Positions 1 through 8,279 of a stretch of 64,000 nucleotides of DNA are shown in pieces. The first letter of the stretch is position 1. Every line of letters begins with the position of its first letter. Origin of the DNA: Phocicoccus pinnipedialis (GTDB taxonomy: Bacteria > Bacillota > Bacilli > Staphylococcales > Salinicoccaceae); NCBI RefSeq assembly GCF_903994035.1, contig NZ_CAJEWB010000010.1:248001-312000 (forward strand), in the 5' to 3' direction. The notes below the pieces were generated by a model that saw only the letters and a program-made list of their open reading frames with translations, was not told the origin of the DNA and searched no databases. The position numbers and the translations under genes were made by a program.

Positions 1-412
1 ATGCTTTCGTTACACTTCTGTTTGGATCAAGAAGCATAGTTAAATTCATATCCTCGCCAAGACCACGTAAAAACTGGTCAATTTGTTGTGGTTTTTCTGA
101 AACGTTTACAGTAATGATTGTTACATCATCATCGTTGTGTTCTATTGATGCTTGGTTTAAGTCAGGCATCTCTTCTCTACATGGTTTACACCAAGTCCCC
201 CAAAAGTTGATGATAACACCTTTTTCTTTTGTAATTTCATGTAGTTGAAACTCTTCACCATCCAGTGATTTTAATTTAAAATCTACTGCAGTATCGCCAA
301 CTTTTGTAGTGGCATTATCTTTTGTGAAGTTAAACCATAATGTAATCCCCGTTAAAACAACTATTGCTAAAATAGTTGAAATACGAATGATATTACGTGT
401 CCTTTTCTTCAC
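1..412 (-). CDS. resA: Thiol-disulfide oxidoreductase ResA-like (3' end beyond window)
   Basis: Membrane-anchored thioredoxin-fold protein of the TlpA/ResA family, which in Bacillus reduces apocytochrome c outside the membrane before heme attachment. I translated it by hand: a basic start (KKRTRN), one transmembrane anchor at about residues 8-27, then the TlpA-type fold with active site WCKPC near residue 75. About 137 codons are visible and the C-terminus is cut by the window edge. The start is GTG, preceded by a strong purine-rich site (AAGGGGGA) seven bases upstream. It lies downstream of rluB on the same strand, as in Bacillus. The cytochrome c550 gene near 58.6 kb supports a cytochrome c maturation role. 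Confidence 0.88.
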   Translation of the reverse strand, partial: MKKRTRNIIRISTILAIVVLTGITLWFNFTKDNATTKVGDTAVDFKLKSLDGEEFQLHEITKEKGVIINFWGTWCKPCREEMPDLNQASIEHNDDDVTIITVNVSEKPQQIDQFLRGLGEDMNLTMLLDPNRSVTKA

Positions 413-442
413 TCAAAATCCCCCTTAAACACTAATATAGCT

Positions 443-448
443 ATTATA
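443..448 (-). promoter_or_regulatory. Probable -10 element for resA
   Basis: A perfect TATAAT on the minus strand lies about 30 bases upstream of the resA GTG, just after the rluB terminator. I see no convincing -35 at normal spacing; that region overlaps the terminator stem. Confidence 0.4.
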
Positions 449-455
449 ACATTAG

Positions 456-482
456 AAAAGCCGTCATTCATTGACGGCTTTA
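456..482 (-). terminator. Intrinsic terminator after rluB
   Basis: A seven-bp perfect stem (GCCGTCA/TGACGGC) with a five-base loop is followed on the minus strand by TTTT. It sits about a dozen bases after the rluB stop and separates the scpA-scpB-rluB unit from resA. Confidence 0.85.
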
Positions 483-493
483 TGACAAATGAA

Positions 494-1225
494 TTATTGT
501 GACACCTGTTTTGAATGTCCAATTAATTTCTTAACTTCATGAGGTGTTAAGAAACGATATTCACCTGTAGGTACACCTTCTATTGTTAAGAAATCAAAGC
601 CAATTCTTTTTAATTTTTTAACTTCTTTACCAAAGTATTCAATCATACGTCGGACTTGTCTGTTACGCCCCTCATGGATGCTTAATTGTATAATCATATC
701 CTTATTCTCAACATCACGAATAATCTCAACTTCTGCAGGTGCAGTTTTCCCGTCTTCTAACATCACACCAGTTTCAAGTTCTGCAATCTGTCTTGGAGTT
801 AAATGGCCATCAACACGCACACGATAAGTTTTTGGAACCTCATATCTTGGATGGGTCATGTAGTTTGTGAAGTCACCGTCGTTTGATAAGAGGAGGATCC
901 CAGAAGTATCATAGTCTAAACGGCCGACTGGATATATTCTTACACCTAGATGATCAAAATTATCGACAACAGTTTTTCTGTCTTTATCATCTTCAACACT
1001 TGAAATTTCACCTGTTGGTTTGTGATAAAGAATATAAATTGGTTCTTCATTTTCAATTTGAATGCCGTTAACTTCAACATTATCTTTATTTCCAATAAAA
1101 GTTGCTAGTTCTCTAACTACTTCGCCATTTACTTTTACTTTTCCGTCTAAAATGAGTTGTTCTGCTTTTCTTCTTGAGGTAATTCCTGCGTCTGCAATTT
1201 TTTTATTTAATCTTACTTTTGTCAT
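494..1225 (-). CDS. rluB: 23S rRNA pseudouridine synthase RluB family
   Basis: RsuA/RluB-type pseudouridine synthase, expected to modify 23S rRNA in the peptidyl-transferase region. An N-terminal S4 RNA-binding domain (about residues 3-50) is followed by the catalytic domain, with the signature GRLDYDTSG at 101-109 and its catalytic Asp104. The conserved RNRQVRRM segment lies in the C-terminal half. At 243 residues it is normal for the family. The ATG overlaps the end of scpB by four bases, and an AAGGAGA site lies inside scpB, so translation is probably coupled. Order scpA-scpB-rluB-resA matches Bacillus. The exact modified base is inferred from orthology. Confidence 0.95.
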   Translation of the reverse strand: MTKVRLNKKIADAGITSRRKAEQLILDGKVKVNGEVVRELATFIGNKDNVEVNGIQIENEEPIYILYHKPTGEISSVEDDKDRKTVVDNFDHLGVRIYPVGRLDYDTSGILLLSNDGDFTNYMTHPRYEVPKTYRVRVDGHLTPRQIAELETGVMLEDGKTAPAEVEIIRDVENKDMIIQLSIHEGRNRQVRRMIEYFGKEVKKLKRIGFDFLTIEGVPTGEYRFLTPHEVKKLIGHSKQVSQ

Positions 1226-1764
1226 TCCATCTCTCCTTGTAAATTACTGAAAAATAAATCGATATGTTCTTGTTCTTCTATCGTTTCAGCAGTTGGTAAT
1301 TCGTCTATTGATTTTAAATCGAATACTTCTAAAAATCTTTGAGTCGTTTTAAAAAATGTACGTCTGTCTTCATCAAAGTGTACACGTTCAATGAGTCTTT
1401 TTGAAAGCAATGTGTTTAATGGACCGTCTGGCGATACACCTCTCAACTCTTCAATCATTCCACGAGCAACCGGTTGGTTATACGCGATGATTGCGAGCAC
1501 CTCTAATGCCGCGTTAGATAGCTTGTTCTTAGGTGCACTGTCTAGTAATCGCTCAATATACTTAGACATCTTTTTTGTCGTTTTTAGAAAGTAGGTGTTA
1601 CCATGCTGATCAATTACAAAATTGCTTTTGTTATAAGAGTCAACTACTTTCTCTAATTGCTCTTTCGTGATTGGTACATGTTCAATCAGTGTTTTCTCAT
1701 GTATGCCAGAATCACCTGCAATATAAAGTAATCCTTCAATGATATCTATTTTAGTTAATTCCAT
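1222..1764 (-). CDS. scpB: Segregation and condensation protein B
   Basis: ScpB subunit of the SMC-ScpA-ScpB condensin complex, which compacts and segregates the chromosome. At 180 residues it shows the tandem winged-helix pattern of the family, including the conserved stretch ALEVLAIIAYNQPVARGMIE around residues 85-105 and RGVSPDG just after. It begins two bases after scpA and overlaps rluB by four bases, indicating one operon. Confidence 0.95.
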   Translation of the reverse strand: MELTKIDIIEGLLYIAGDSGIHEKTLIEHVPITKEQLEKVVDSYNKSNFVIDQHGNTYFLKTTKKMSKYIERLLDSAPKNKLSNAALEVLAIIAYNQPVARGMIEELRGVSPDGPLNTLLSKRLIERVHFDEDRRTFFKTTQRFLEVFDLKSIDELPTAETIEEQEHIDLFFSNLQGEME

Positions 1765-1766
1765 TA

Positions 1767-2477
1767 TTAGCTTTCCTTTATTTCTTTAATATAAAAATCT
1801 GTTTGAGACTTAATGTCTATTCTAAAATGATTGAGACGAACGAGGTCAAGAAGAGTAATAAACACTTGGACAACCTGATTAATTGGCTCATCAAAATGGA
1901 ATAGTTCACCAATGCTCAATTGTTTTTTTACCCTAAATTTATTCTTTAAAAATTCACGTGCATCTTGATCAGTAAATGGCTCTCTCTCAACATAAATATG
2001 AACATCTTCTTCAACATGTACGCGAGATTTTACTTTCTCGTAGGCCTCTAGAAGTTCATTCAAATGAATGACAATATTTTCATCGATCTCTCTCTCTTCA
2101 AACACGTGTGGTGCTTTAATGAATTTTTTATCTGCAGTTTCTTTAATAACTTTTAGATTATCTGCGTAAAACTTGTAGTTTTGATATTCTAAAAGTTGTG
2201 AAACAAGTTCGTCCCTAGGGTCTTCGTATGATTCTTCGATCGCGGGTTCAGGAAGTAGCATTTTACTCTTGATGCGTAAAAGTTCGCTAGCCATAACAAG
2301 ATATTCACTTGCGATGTTTAACTCGAGCTCTTTCATTTTGTGTATATAAGCTAAGTATTGTTCAGTTAATAAACTCATTTGAATATCATCGATATCAATT
2401 TCAAACTCTTTAATTAAATGTAATAATAGATCTAGTGGTCCTTGAAATACATCAAGTTGAACGGTATAGTGTTTCAT
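1767..2477 (-). CDS. scpA: Segregation and condensation protein A
   Basis: ScpA kleisin subunit that bridges the SMC heads. At 236 residues it has the typical N-terminal start FQGPLDLLLHLI (residues 11-22), which contacts the SMC neck, and a C-terminal winged-helix region that binds the SMC head. It is the first gene of the scpA-scpB-rluB unit. A GAGGT ribosome site lies eight bases before the ATG. It is divergent from the DUF309 gene with only about 32 bases between starts, so the two promoters must be very compact or overlap coding sequence. Confidence 0.95.
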   Translation of the reverse strand: MKHYTVQLDVFQGPLDLLLHLIKEFEIDIDDIQMSLLTEQYLAYIHKMKELELNIASEYLVMASELLRIKSKMLLPEPAIEESYEDPRDELVSQLLEYQNYKFYADNLKVIKETADKKFIKAPHVFEEREIDENIVIHLNELLEAYEKVKSRVHVEEDVHIYVEREPFTDQDAREFLKNKFRVKKQLSIGELFHFDEPINQVVQVFITLLDLVRLNHFRIDIKSQTDFYIKEIKES

Positions 2478-2509
2478 TAAAATGACCTCAAATTAAGGAT
2501 GTGTACAAG

Positions 2510-3031
2510 ATGCATAATACGCTTCTGCATCATTTTTATAATATGTTAATTATAGAACAAGATTATTTCGAATGCCATGAAATCATGGAAGATGCCTGGA
2601 AAAGTAAGGGCACTTTTACCAAGATGGATAAAGAAGTGTTTCTCGTTCTAATTGCGACTGCAGAGTATCATTACAGGCGTGACAATTTAAATGGAGCAAA
2701 ACGTTCTTATATTAGAGCTTTAAATATCTTTCATTCTCATCCATTTAACTTAAACTCTATTGGACTTAAGGAATCATTTATAGATTTAATAGGTGAAAGA
2801 ATAAAGGAAATAGATGATGCTCCATTTAAGCCCCTTTCCTATCCAATCATTGATTCTGTATTTAATGCACTCTATGAAGCTTCAGACTTTGATTCCATAA
2901 CTGAGTTTGAATCATATTTAAATGAGATACATATAAAGAATCATGAAACTGTACATCGCCATAAAATTCGTGATCGGACAGATGTAATAGAAGAAAGATT
3001 AATGGCGCTTAACAGAAAAAAACGCGACTAA
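2510..3031 (+). CDS. DUF309 domain protein (YpuF-like)
   Basis: A 173-residue protein of the DUF309 family; no biochemical role is known to me. The family signature FECHEIMEDAWK is near the N-terminus, followed by helical repeats with YHYRRDNLNGAKRSY. Its place beside scpA matches ypuF in Bacillus. An in-frame GTG nine bases earlier is rejected as the start because AAGGA lies only one base before it; the same AAGGA is ten bases from the chosen ATG. It is divergent from scpA and ends in a shared terminator. Confidence 0.88.
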   Translation: MHNTLLHHFYNMLIIEQDYFECHEIMEDAWKSKGTFTKMDKEVFLVLIATAEYHYRRDNLNGAKRSYIRALNIFHSHPFNLNSIGLKESFIDLIGERIKEIDDAPFKPLSYPIIDSVFNALYEASDFDSITEFESYLNEIHIKNHETVHRHKIRDRTDVIEERLMALNRKKRD

Positions 3032-3048
3032 CGTGTCGCGCTTTTTTT
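3023..3048. terminator. Bidirectional intrinsic terminator
   Basis: Six-bp perfect stem CGCGAC/GTCGCG with a six-base loop, flanked by a T-run on the plus strand and an A-run that reads as T-run on the minus strand. It serves the DUF309 gene and the convergent fur-xerD-deoB unit. Confidence 0.85.
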
Positions 3049-3136
3049 ATGCAAAAATAACCCAGTAAAGAATACCCCAAACTAAAGAAAAGGCCAATAT
3101 AAATAAAAATACAGCTTTTTGATGCTTTTTATTCAT
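3047..3136 (-). CDS. 29-residue single-span membrane mini-protein coupled to deoB
   Basis: A short reading frame I translated by hand. Its ATG shares one base with the deoB stop codon (TAATG), and a good AAAGGAG site lies eight bases upstream inside the last deoB codons, so translational coupling is likely. The product begins MNKKHQK and continues as one hydrophobic helix (residues 8-28) with two tryptophans. It ends right at the bidirectional terminator. I do not recognise the family with certainty. Size and layout (basic N-terminus, single span) resemble stressosome-associated Prli42 mini-proteins, but a better Prli42 candidate lies near 10.4 kb. Confidence 0.65.
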   Translation of the reverse strand: MNKKHQKAVFLFILAFSLVWGILYWVIFA

Positions 3137-4308
3137 TAAAGAATCTCCTTTAAGAAACTTTTACCATGTGTGTGGTATTGAACTTCAAAGTTTTCTGCAA
3201 TTGTTGCTGCAATATCTGCGAAGCTTGAACGCTTATTAATTTCACCATATTTTAAATCTTTTTTAGAAGTGATGAGCAAGGGTACATATTCACGAGTGTG
3301 ATCTGTTCCAGTGTGTGTTGGATCGTTTCCATGGTCTGCTGTAATGATCAACAGATCATCATCACGGAGTGCTTCAATGATTTCTGGTAAACGGTTGTCA
3401 AAGTCAACTAACGCATCGAAGTAGCCCTCTGGGTCTCTTCTATGCCCATATTCTGCATCGAAATCAACAAGATTTGTGAATGATAAACCTTTAAAGTCTT
3501 TATTAATGACTGTGAGTAACTTATCTATACCATCCATATTGTTTTTCGTACGCAATGCTTCTGTAATTCCACTTCCATTAAAGATATCAGAAATTTTACC
3601 AACTGAAATCGTATCGAAACCAGCATTTTTAAGTACATTAAGTACGGTATCACTAAATGGACTTAGCGCATAATCGTGCCTATTTCCCGTTCTCTTAAAC
3701 GCCCCTTTACGTGGACCTACAAATGGACGAGCGATTACTCTACCTACTAAAAATTCATCTTCCATTGTAAGTTCTCGGACGATCTCGCAAATTCCATATA
3801 GTTCTTCGATCGGAATAATATCTTCATGCGCTGCAATTTGTAACACAGGATCGTTAGATGTATAGATGATTAAATCACCTGTTTCCATATGATGTTCACC
3901 AAATTCATCGATTACTTCAGTACCACTTGCAGGTAAGTTACACACAACCCCCCTGCCTGTTTTTTCTTTAATTTGATCGATTAGTTCATCTGGGAATCCA
4001 TTAGGATATGTTTTAAATGCTGTTTCAATGTTTAAACCAGCAATTTCCCAGTGACCAGTCATCGTATCTTTTCCTTGTGAGATTTCTTGCATCTTTGTAT
4101 AGAATGCTTTTGGTTCAGTAGTACAACCGATGTTTGGTAATACATCGATACAACCAAGACCGAGTGATTCTAAATTTTTAAATGCTCCTGTTTTACATTC
4201 AAGCGTATGTTTTAATGTATGTGTCCCTTTATCATTAAATTGATCAGCATCTGGTGCTTCTCCTATACCAACTGAATCCAAAACAATTAAATGTATGCGA
4301 TTAAACAT
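3136..4308 (-). CDS. deoB: Phosphopentomutase
   Basis: DeoB interconverts (deoxy)ribose 1-phosphate and 5-phosphate in nucleoside salvage. The 390-residue length fits the family. The N-terminal metal site motif [13 protein letters not shown] (residues 8-20) and the C-terminal metal cluster [18 protein letters not shown] are both intact. An upstream in-frame extension reads through the end of xerD; I reject it in favour of the ATG seven bases after the xerD stop, which has a TAGGAAGTAGG region before it. It is the third gene of fur-xerD-deoB, as in other Bacillales. Confidence 0.95.
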   Translation of the reverse strand: MFNRIHLIVLDSVGIGEAPDADQFNDKGTHTLKHTLECKTGAFKNLESLGLGCIDVLPNIGCTTEPKAFYTKMQEISQGKDTMTGHWEIAGLNIETAFKTYPNGFPDELIDQIKEKTGRGVVCNLPASGTEVIDEFGEHHMETGDLIIYTSNDPVLQIAAHEDIIPIEELYGICEIVRELTMEDEFLVGRVIARPFVGPRKGAFKRTGNRHDYALSPFSDTVLNVLKNAGFDTISVGKISDIFNGSGITEALRTKNNMDGIDKLLTVINKDFKGLSFTNLVDFDAEYGHRRDPEGYFDALVDFDNRLPEIIEALRDDDLLIITADHGNDPTHTGTDHTREYVPLLITSKKDLKYGEINKRSSFADIAATIAENFEVQYHTHGKSFLKEIL

Positions 4309-4315
4309 TGTATAC

Positions 4316-5206
4316 CTACTTCCTAGGGTGAAATTTTTTGTACATCTCTCGAATCGTTTTTGCTGATAAATGCGTGTACATTTGAGTGGTTGAAATATCA
4401 CTATGACCAAGCAACTCTTGCACAGCTCTCAAATCTGCACCATTTTCAATGAGATGTGTGGCAAATGAATGCCTAAAAGTATGGGGTGTTATATTTTTTT
4501 TCGTATTACTTACTAATTGATATTTTTTAATCATCTTCCAAAGACCTTGTCTTGTGAACCCCTTACCTCTTTGAGTTAAAAATAAATGAAATACGTTTTC
4601 AGTCTTTAGAAAATTTAGCCTGACGTTCTTAATGTAGTGATCTAATATTGCTGCAGAGCGATCTGTGATTGGAATAATACGTTGTTTATTCCCTTTACCA
4701 ATGACATTGATAAAGCCCATATCAATATTAACATCATCAACCTTGATATCAATTAACTCACTAACACGAACACCTGATGCATATAATAACTCCATGATTG
4801 CATGGTCTCTTTGACCAGCCATTGTGTTGTCCGGAGATGTAATTAACGTTTCCATCTCCTCAACTGTCAAAACATCTGGTAATGACTGCTCGATTTTCAC
4901 TCTGCTGAGTAGTTGTGCAGGGTTATTTGATGTATGTTGATTGTTTTGCAAGAATTGATGAAAATTTCTTAAAGTGGATTGTAATCGTGCAATTGTTTTT
5001 GTTTGCTTACCATCAAGAGATTCTTCTTTAAGAAAAGCAGTTAGGTCTTGAGGTTTTACATCTACGAGATTCAGCTTTTTACTTTCTAAATAGTCACGAT
5101 ACCGTTTAAGATCTTGCGTATATGCATCAATTGAAGAACGTGATAGACCTTTTTCGATTTGTAGGTATGATTTATACTCTAAAATTTTAATTTCAGTCTG
5201 ATCCAT
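4316..5206 (-). CDS. xerD: Tyrosine recombinase XerD
   Basis: XerD resolves chromosome dimers at dif together with XerC. With the chosen start it has 296 residues. The N-terminal core-binding (SAM-like) domain covers about 1-90. The catalytic residues are all present: Arg147, Lys171, His242, Arg245, His268 and the nucleophile Tyr277 (TTQMYTHL). The first ATG two codons upstream lies directly on the AGAGG site, so the second ATG, six bases from it, is preferred. It overlaps the end of fur by 14 bases, so the two are co-transcribed. Confidence 0.94.
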   Translation of the reverse strand: MDQTEIKILEYKSYLQIEKGLSRSSIDAYTQDLKRYRDYLESKKLNLVDVKPQDLTAFLKEESLDGKQTKTIARLQSTLRNFHQFLQNNQHTSNNPAQLLSRVKIEQSLPDVLTVEEMETLITSPDNTMAGQRDHAIMELLYASGVRVSELIDIKVDDVNIDMGFINVIGKGNKQRIIPITDRSAAILDHYIKNVRLNFLKTENVFHLFLTQRGKGFTRQGLWKMIKKYQLVSNTKKNITPHTFRHSFATHLIENGADLRAVQELLGHSDISTTQMYTHLSAKTIREMYKKFHPRK

Positions 5207-5654
5207 TCGCATCCTCTTTCAGCTGACATTCTCTGCATACACCATGGAACGTAAGCCTATGATCCATAATCATAAATCCATATTCGTGTTCGATGATTTT
5301 TTCAACATCACTGAGAAGATCGTCTTCAACTTCTTGTACTTTACCGCATTTCACACAGATTAAATGGTGATTAAAGTGTTTTGTACCAGTCTTTCTGAAG
5401 TCGTATCTTGATACGCCATCTCCAAAGTTCATCTTCTCTAAAATTTGAAGATCAGATAGAAGTTCAAGTGTGCGATAAACGGTAGCAAGTCCAATCTCAG
5501 GATATTCTTCCTTAACACGAAGAAAAACATCCTCTGCACTGAGATGACTGTTTTTATTCTCTAAAAGAATTTTTAATGTCACTTCACGTTGAGGCGTCAG
5601 TTTAAACCCAGCACTATGCAGTTGTTCTTTAACGTTCTTTATCTTAGATTCCAC
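5193..5654 (-). CDS. fur: Ferric uptake regulator family protein (Fur)
   Basis: Metal-responsive repressor of 153 residues: an N-terminal winged helix with the recognition segment GLATVYRTLELL (about 55-66), then a dimerisation domain with two CxxC zinc pairs (CVKC near 100, CREC near 140). Assignment as Fur rather than PerR or Zur rests on synteny with xerD, the usual place of fur in Bacillales, and is inference. The start is GTG with GGAG eight bases upstream. Confidence 0.85.
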   Translation of the reverse strand: MESKIKNVKEQLHSAGFKLTPQREVTLKILLENKNSHLSAEDVFLRVKEEYPEIGLATVYRTLELLSDLQILEKMNFGDGVSRYDFRKTGTKHFNHHLICVKCGKVQEVEDDLLSDVEKIIEHEYGFMIMDHRLTFHGVCRECQLKEDANGSD

Positions 5655-5705
5655 CTAAACCACTCCAAATTATGTCTACTATAGTATACATGAAGAAATC
5701 GTAAT

Positions 5706-6248
5706 TTAGTAGTGAGAAATTACATACTGAACAGCTGCAATTGTCTTTGCATCCTTAAAGTAATTTTCTCTTAACTTTTGCTGTAATTCGTTAACAGGTA
5801 CTTTTATAATATCAACAAATTCATCGAGATCTAAATCCTGTTCATCTAAAGTAATATTTTTAGCTTCATACAAATGAATAATCTCATTAGAAAAACCAGG
5901 TGAAACATAAAACTCGTAAATTTTAGACACAGATTCTGCTACAAGTCCTGTCTCTTCTTTTAACTCTTTTCTGGCAGTTTTTTCTGCAGAATCATTTGGT
6001 TCTATTTTGCCCGCAGGAACTTCAATAAGAATATCTTCTGTTGATATTCTGTATTGTTTTACGAAGTACATCTCATCGTTATAAATAGCAATTATTCCAA
6101 CTGCTCCTTGGTGATAGACAACTTCTCTCTTAGCTTCATTACCGTTAGGTAATACTACATCTAGCAAGTTCACATCAATAATATTACCTTTATAAATTGA
6201 AATACTCCGAACTGTTTTTTCAAGCAAATGTTCATTGTTTTTATTCAA
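5706..6248 (-). CDS. nudF: ADP-ribose pyrophosphatase (Nudix)
   Basis: Nudix hydrolase of the NudF/YqkG type, cleaving ADP-ribose to AMP and ribose 5-phosphate. The Nudix box is complete: a GKIEPNDSAEKTARKELKEETG-like segment around residues 82-103, followed by the family segment SPGFSNEIIH. I place the start at TTG, where GGGGGA lies seven bases upstream and the N-terminus aligns with family starts (LLEKT). A longer ATG start 16 codons upstream has no ribosome site. Length 180 residues. Confidence 0.88.
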   Translation of the reverse strand: MNKNNEHLLEKTVRSISIYKGNIIDVNLLDVVLPNGNEAKREVVYHQGAVGIIAIYNDEMYFVKQYRISTEDILIEVPAGKIEPNDSAEKTARKELKEETGLVAESVSKIYEFYVSPGFSNEIIHLYEAKNITLDEQDLDLDEFVDIIKVPVNELQQKLRENYFKDAKTIAAVQYVISHY

Positions 6249-6327
6249 ATCATATTCCCCCATTATAATTTTATCTGTTATTGGGTATAGTATCATATAA
6301 CTATCTTAAAACAGGAAGGTGTATCTT

Positions 6328-7233
6328 GTGAAATATATCATAACAAAAGATAATCAATCGATATCAAGATTCAGTTTAGGTTGCATGAATCTACCACTTG
6401 GAAACATAAAAGAAACCAATGATATTTTAAGGCTCGCCTTAGAATTCGGTGTGAATTACTTCGATACAGCAGACCTATATCAGTACGGAAAAAATGAAGC
6501 GACGGTCGGACCACTCCTTCATGATTACAAGAAACACTTTGATATTAAAATCGGCACAAAGGTAGGGAATGAATTTGATTCTGCTTTAAGGGAAAAGATT
6601 CGTTGGAATCCTAGTGGCGATTATATCAAACAGGCTGTTATAGACTCTAAACTTAGATTAGGTAATCCATTCATTGATTTGTATCAATTACATGGCGGAA
6701 CAATTGAAGACAACATGGATGAAACAATTGCGGCTTTTGAAGAGTTAAAAAGAAAGAAACTAATAAAGAGCTACGGTATTTCATCCATTAGAAAGAATGT
6801 TATAGATTACTACAAATCTAACTCGAATATCGCAACACTAATGACAGATATGAGTATTTTAAAAACTCAAGGTGAAGAGTTTTTAGATGACGAAATAGTT
6901 ACACTTGCACGTGGAGGTTTAATGCAAGGTTTGCTCACTAAAAACCATGAAGAAGTTTTAGTGAAAAAGTTCAAAAAAGGAACAAACGGTTATACTTACG
7001 ATAAGTTAAAACAGATGCTTATGATGCTCACTGATTACAATCATTCTCTAGAAGCAATTGCTTTTAGATATTTAGACTATATGAACGTCGTGACATTAAA
7101 CGGTGTGAGCTCTGCTAAACAGCTGGAACAAAACATTATGCATTATTTAGATTCTGCAAGCATCTCCGATGATGAAATCAAAGAGATCAGAAGCAACATC
7201 AAAACGTTGTACTACGAAGAACACAGAGTCTAA
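6328..7233 (+). CDS. Aldo/keto reductase
   Basis: NADPH-dependent aldo/keto reductase barrel, 301 residues. The catalytic tetrad can be read: Asp and Tyr in NYFDTADLYQYG (about 46-57), Lys in IGTKVG (about 82), His in LYQLHGG (about 121). The substrate is unknown. The GTG start is chosen because AGGAAGG lies eight bases before it; an in-frame GTG nine bases upstream overlaps that site. It is divergent from nudF and ends at a terminator shared with rnz. Confidence 0.88.
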   Translation: MKYIITKDNQSISRFSLGCMNLPLGNIKETNDILRLALEFGVNYFDTADLYQYGKNEATVGPLLHDYKKHFDIKIGTKVGNEFDSALREKIRWNPSGDYIKQAVIDSKLRLGNPFIDLYQLHGGTIEDNMDETIAAFEELKRKKLIKSYGISSIRKNVIDYYKSNSNIATLMTDMSILKTQGEEFLDDEIVTLARGGLMQGLLTKNHEEVLVKKFKKGTNGYTYDKLKQMLMMLTDYNHSLEAIAFRYLDYMNVVTLNGVSSAKQLEQNIMHYLDSASISDDEIKEIRSNIKTLYYEEHRV

Positions 7234-7235
7234 AA

Positions 7236-7268
7236 AAATCTCCGAGCAATAAACTTGCGCGGAGATTT
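7236..7268. terminator. Bidirectional terminator between AKR gene and rnz
   Basis: Nine-bp stem AAATCTCCG/CGGAGATTT with an inner GC pair. A-rich flank on the left and T-rich on the right let it work on both strands. It touches the rnz stop codon. Confidence 0.8.
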
Positions 7269-8182
7269 TATTTAACCTGAAAAGAAAAGAAATCTTCTGC
7301 GATATACGTTTGTTCAGGTAATTTTTGTTTAATGTTGTTTAAGAAGTTTTCATCATATCGATTACTGATATGTGTAAATATTGTCGTATCGATATTTAAT
7401 GATTTAAATAACTCCATCACCTCATGTATCTCACTATGACCAAACTCATGTGCTTTTTCGCTCTCATTATCTAAAAATGTAGCTTCATGAATAACAACAT
7501 CGCTGTTTTCAATTAGTCTCTTATATTCGCTATCTTTAATGAGGCGTGTATCCCCATGAATCGCAATCTTTTTACCTGGAGTGACTGGTCCTAAAAATTC
7601 ACTTGTGTTGTAAGTAATACCATCATGTTCGAAAGTATTGCTCTCTTTAATTTCAGCATAAATTGGTCCTGGTCTGATACCGACTTCTTTTAACTTATCC
7701 GCATCTAATGATCCTTCTTTATCAGGTTCTTTAAATACAAATAGATAGCTATCAATTGGATGATCCAATAGACGAACATCTACTTGGTATCCTTCAACTG
7801 AAAGGGTCATACCGTCATGAATTTCATGTACATAAAATGGATAGTTTAAATGAGTACCAGAAATTTGAAATGTGACTTCAAGCCATTCCTCTATGCCTTT
7901 TGGTCCATATATATGTAGTGGTTGGTTCTCCCCACCTTGAAACGCTCTACTTGATAAAAATCCAGGTAGTCCGTAGATATGGTCTCCATGTAAATGTGTA
8001 ATAAATATATGGTTAATTTTTCTGGATTTAATATTTGTATGTAAGAGCTGATGTTGTAATGCTTCTCCCACGTCAATTAAAAAATATGCGTTAATTTCTG
8101 GAATCAAATCCAGTATGATAGACTGTGTTTTTCTCTCTTTAGAAGGTAGCCCAGCCCCTGATCCTAATACTGTTAGCCTCAT
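7268..8182 (-). CDS. rnz: Ribonuclease Z
   Basis: Endonuclease that trims tRNA 3' trailers. This is a metallo-beta-lactamase fold protein of 304 residues with the zinc motif HLHGDH (about 62-67), further metal ligands in HEATF and HSE, and the exosite-like middle region. The ATG chosen has AAGAGG seven bases upstream; a TTG six codons earlier precedes that site and is rejected. A promoter is visible upstream. Confidence 0.93.
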   Translation of the reverse strand: MRLTVLGSGAGLPSKERKTQSIILDLIPEINAYFLIDVGEALQHQLLHTNIKSRKINHIFITHLHGDHIYGLPGFLSSRAFQGGENQPLHIYGPKGIEEWLEVTFQISGTHLNYPFYVHEIHDGMTLSVEGYQVDVRLLDHPIDSYLFVFKEPDKEGSLDADKLKEVGIRPGPIYAEIKESNTFEHDGITYNTSEFLGPVTPGKKIAIHGDTRLIKDSEYKRLIENSDVVIHEATFLDNESEKAHEFGHSEIHEVMELFKSLNIDTTIFTHISNRYDENFLNNIKQKLPEQTYIAEDFFSFQVK

Positions 8183-8209
8183 ACATGTACCTCTTTTCAA
8201 ATTGACTTT

Positions 8210-8238
8210 ATTATATCACAACTAAGCTTGTCTTTTAA
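8210..8238 (-). promoter_or_regulatory. Sigma-A-type promoter of rnz
   Basis: On the minus strand TTAAAA (8238-8233), a 17-base spacer, then perfect TATAAT (8215-8210), about 28 bases before the rnz start. Confidence 0.6.
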
Positions 8239-8279
8239 CACGCATCATGGAATAATAATTAAAGAAGACAGGTGAAATT

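Noticed and set aside
4309-4410. Longer start for DeoB inside xerD
   Set aside because: The extension translates the end of xerD in another frame and lacks family similarity; the ATG after the xerD stop fits the usual 390-residue protein.
5193-5654. Calling the xerD-linked Fur-family gene PerR
   Set aside because: Synteny with xerD supports Fur; by-eye residues do not clearly discriminate PerR, so Fur is kept with reduced confidence.
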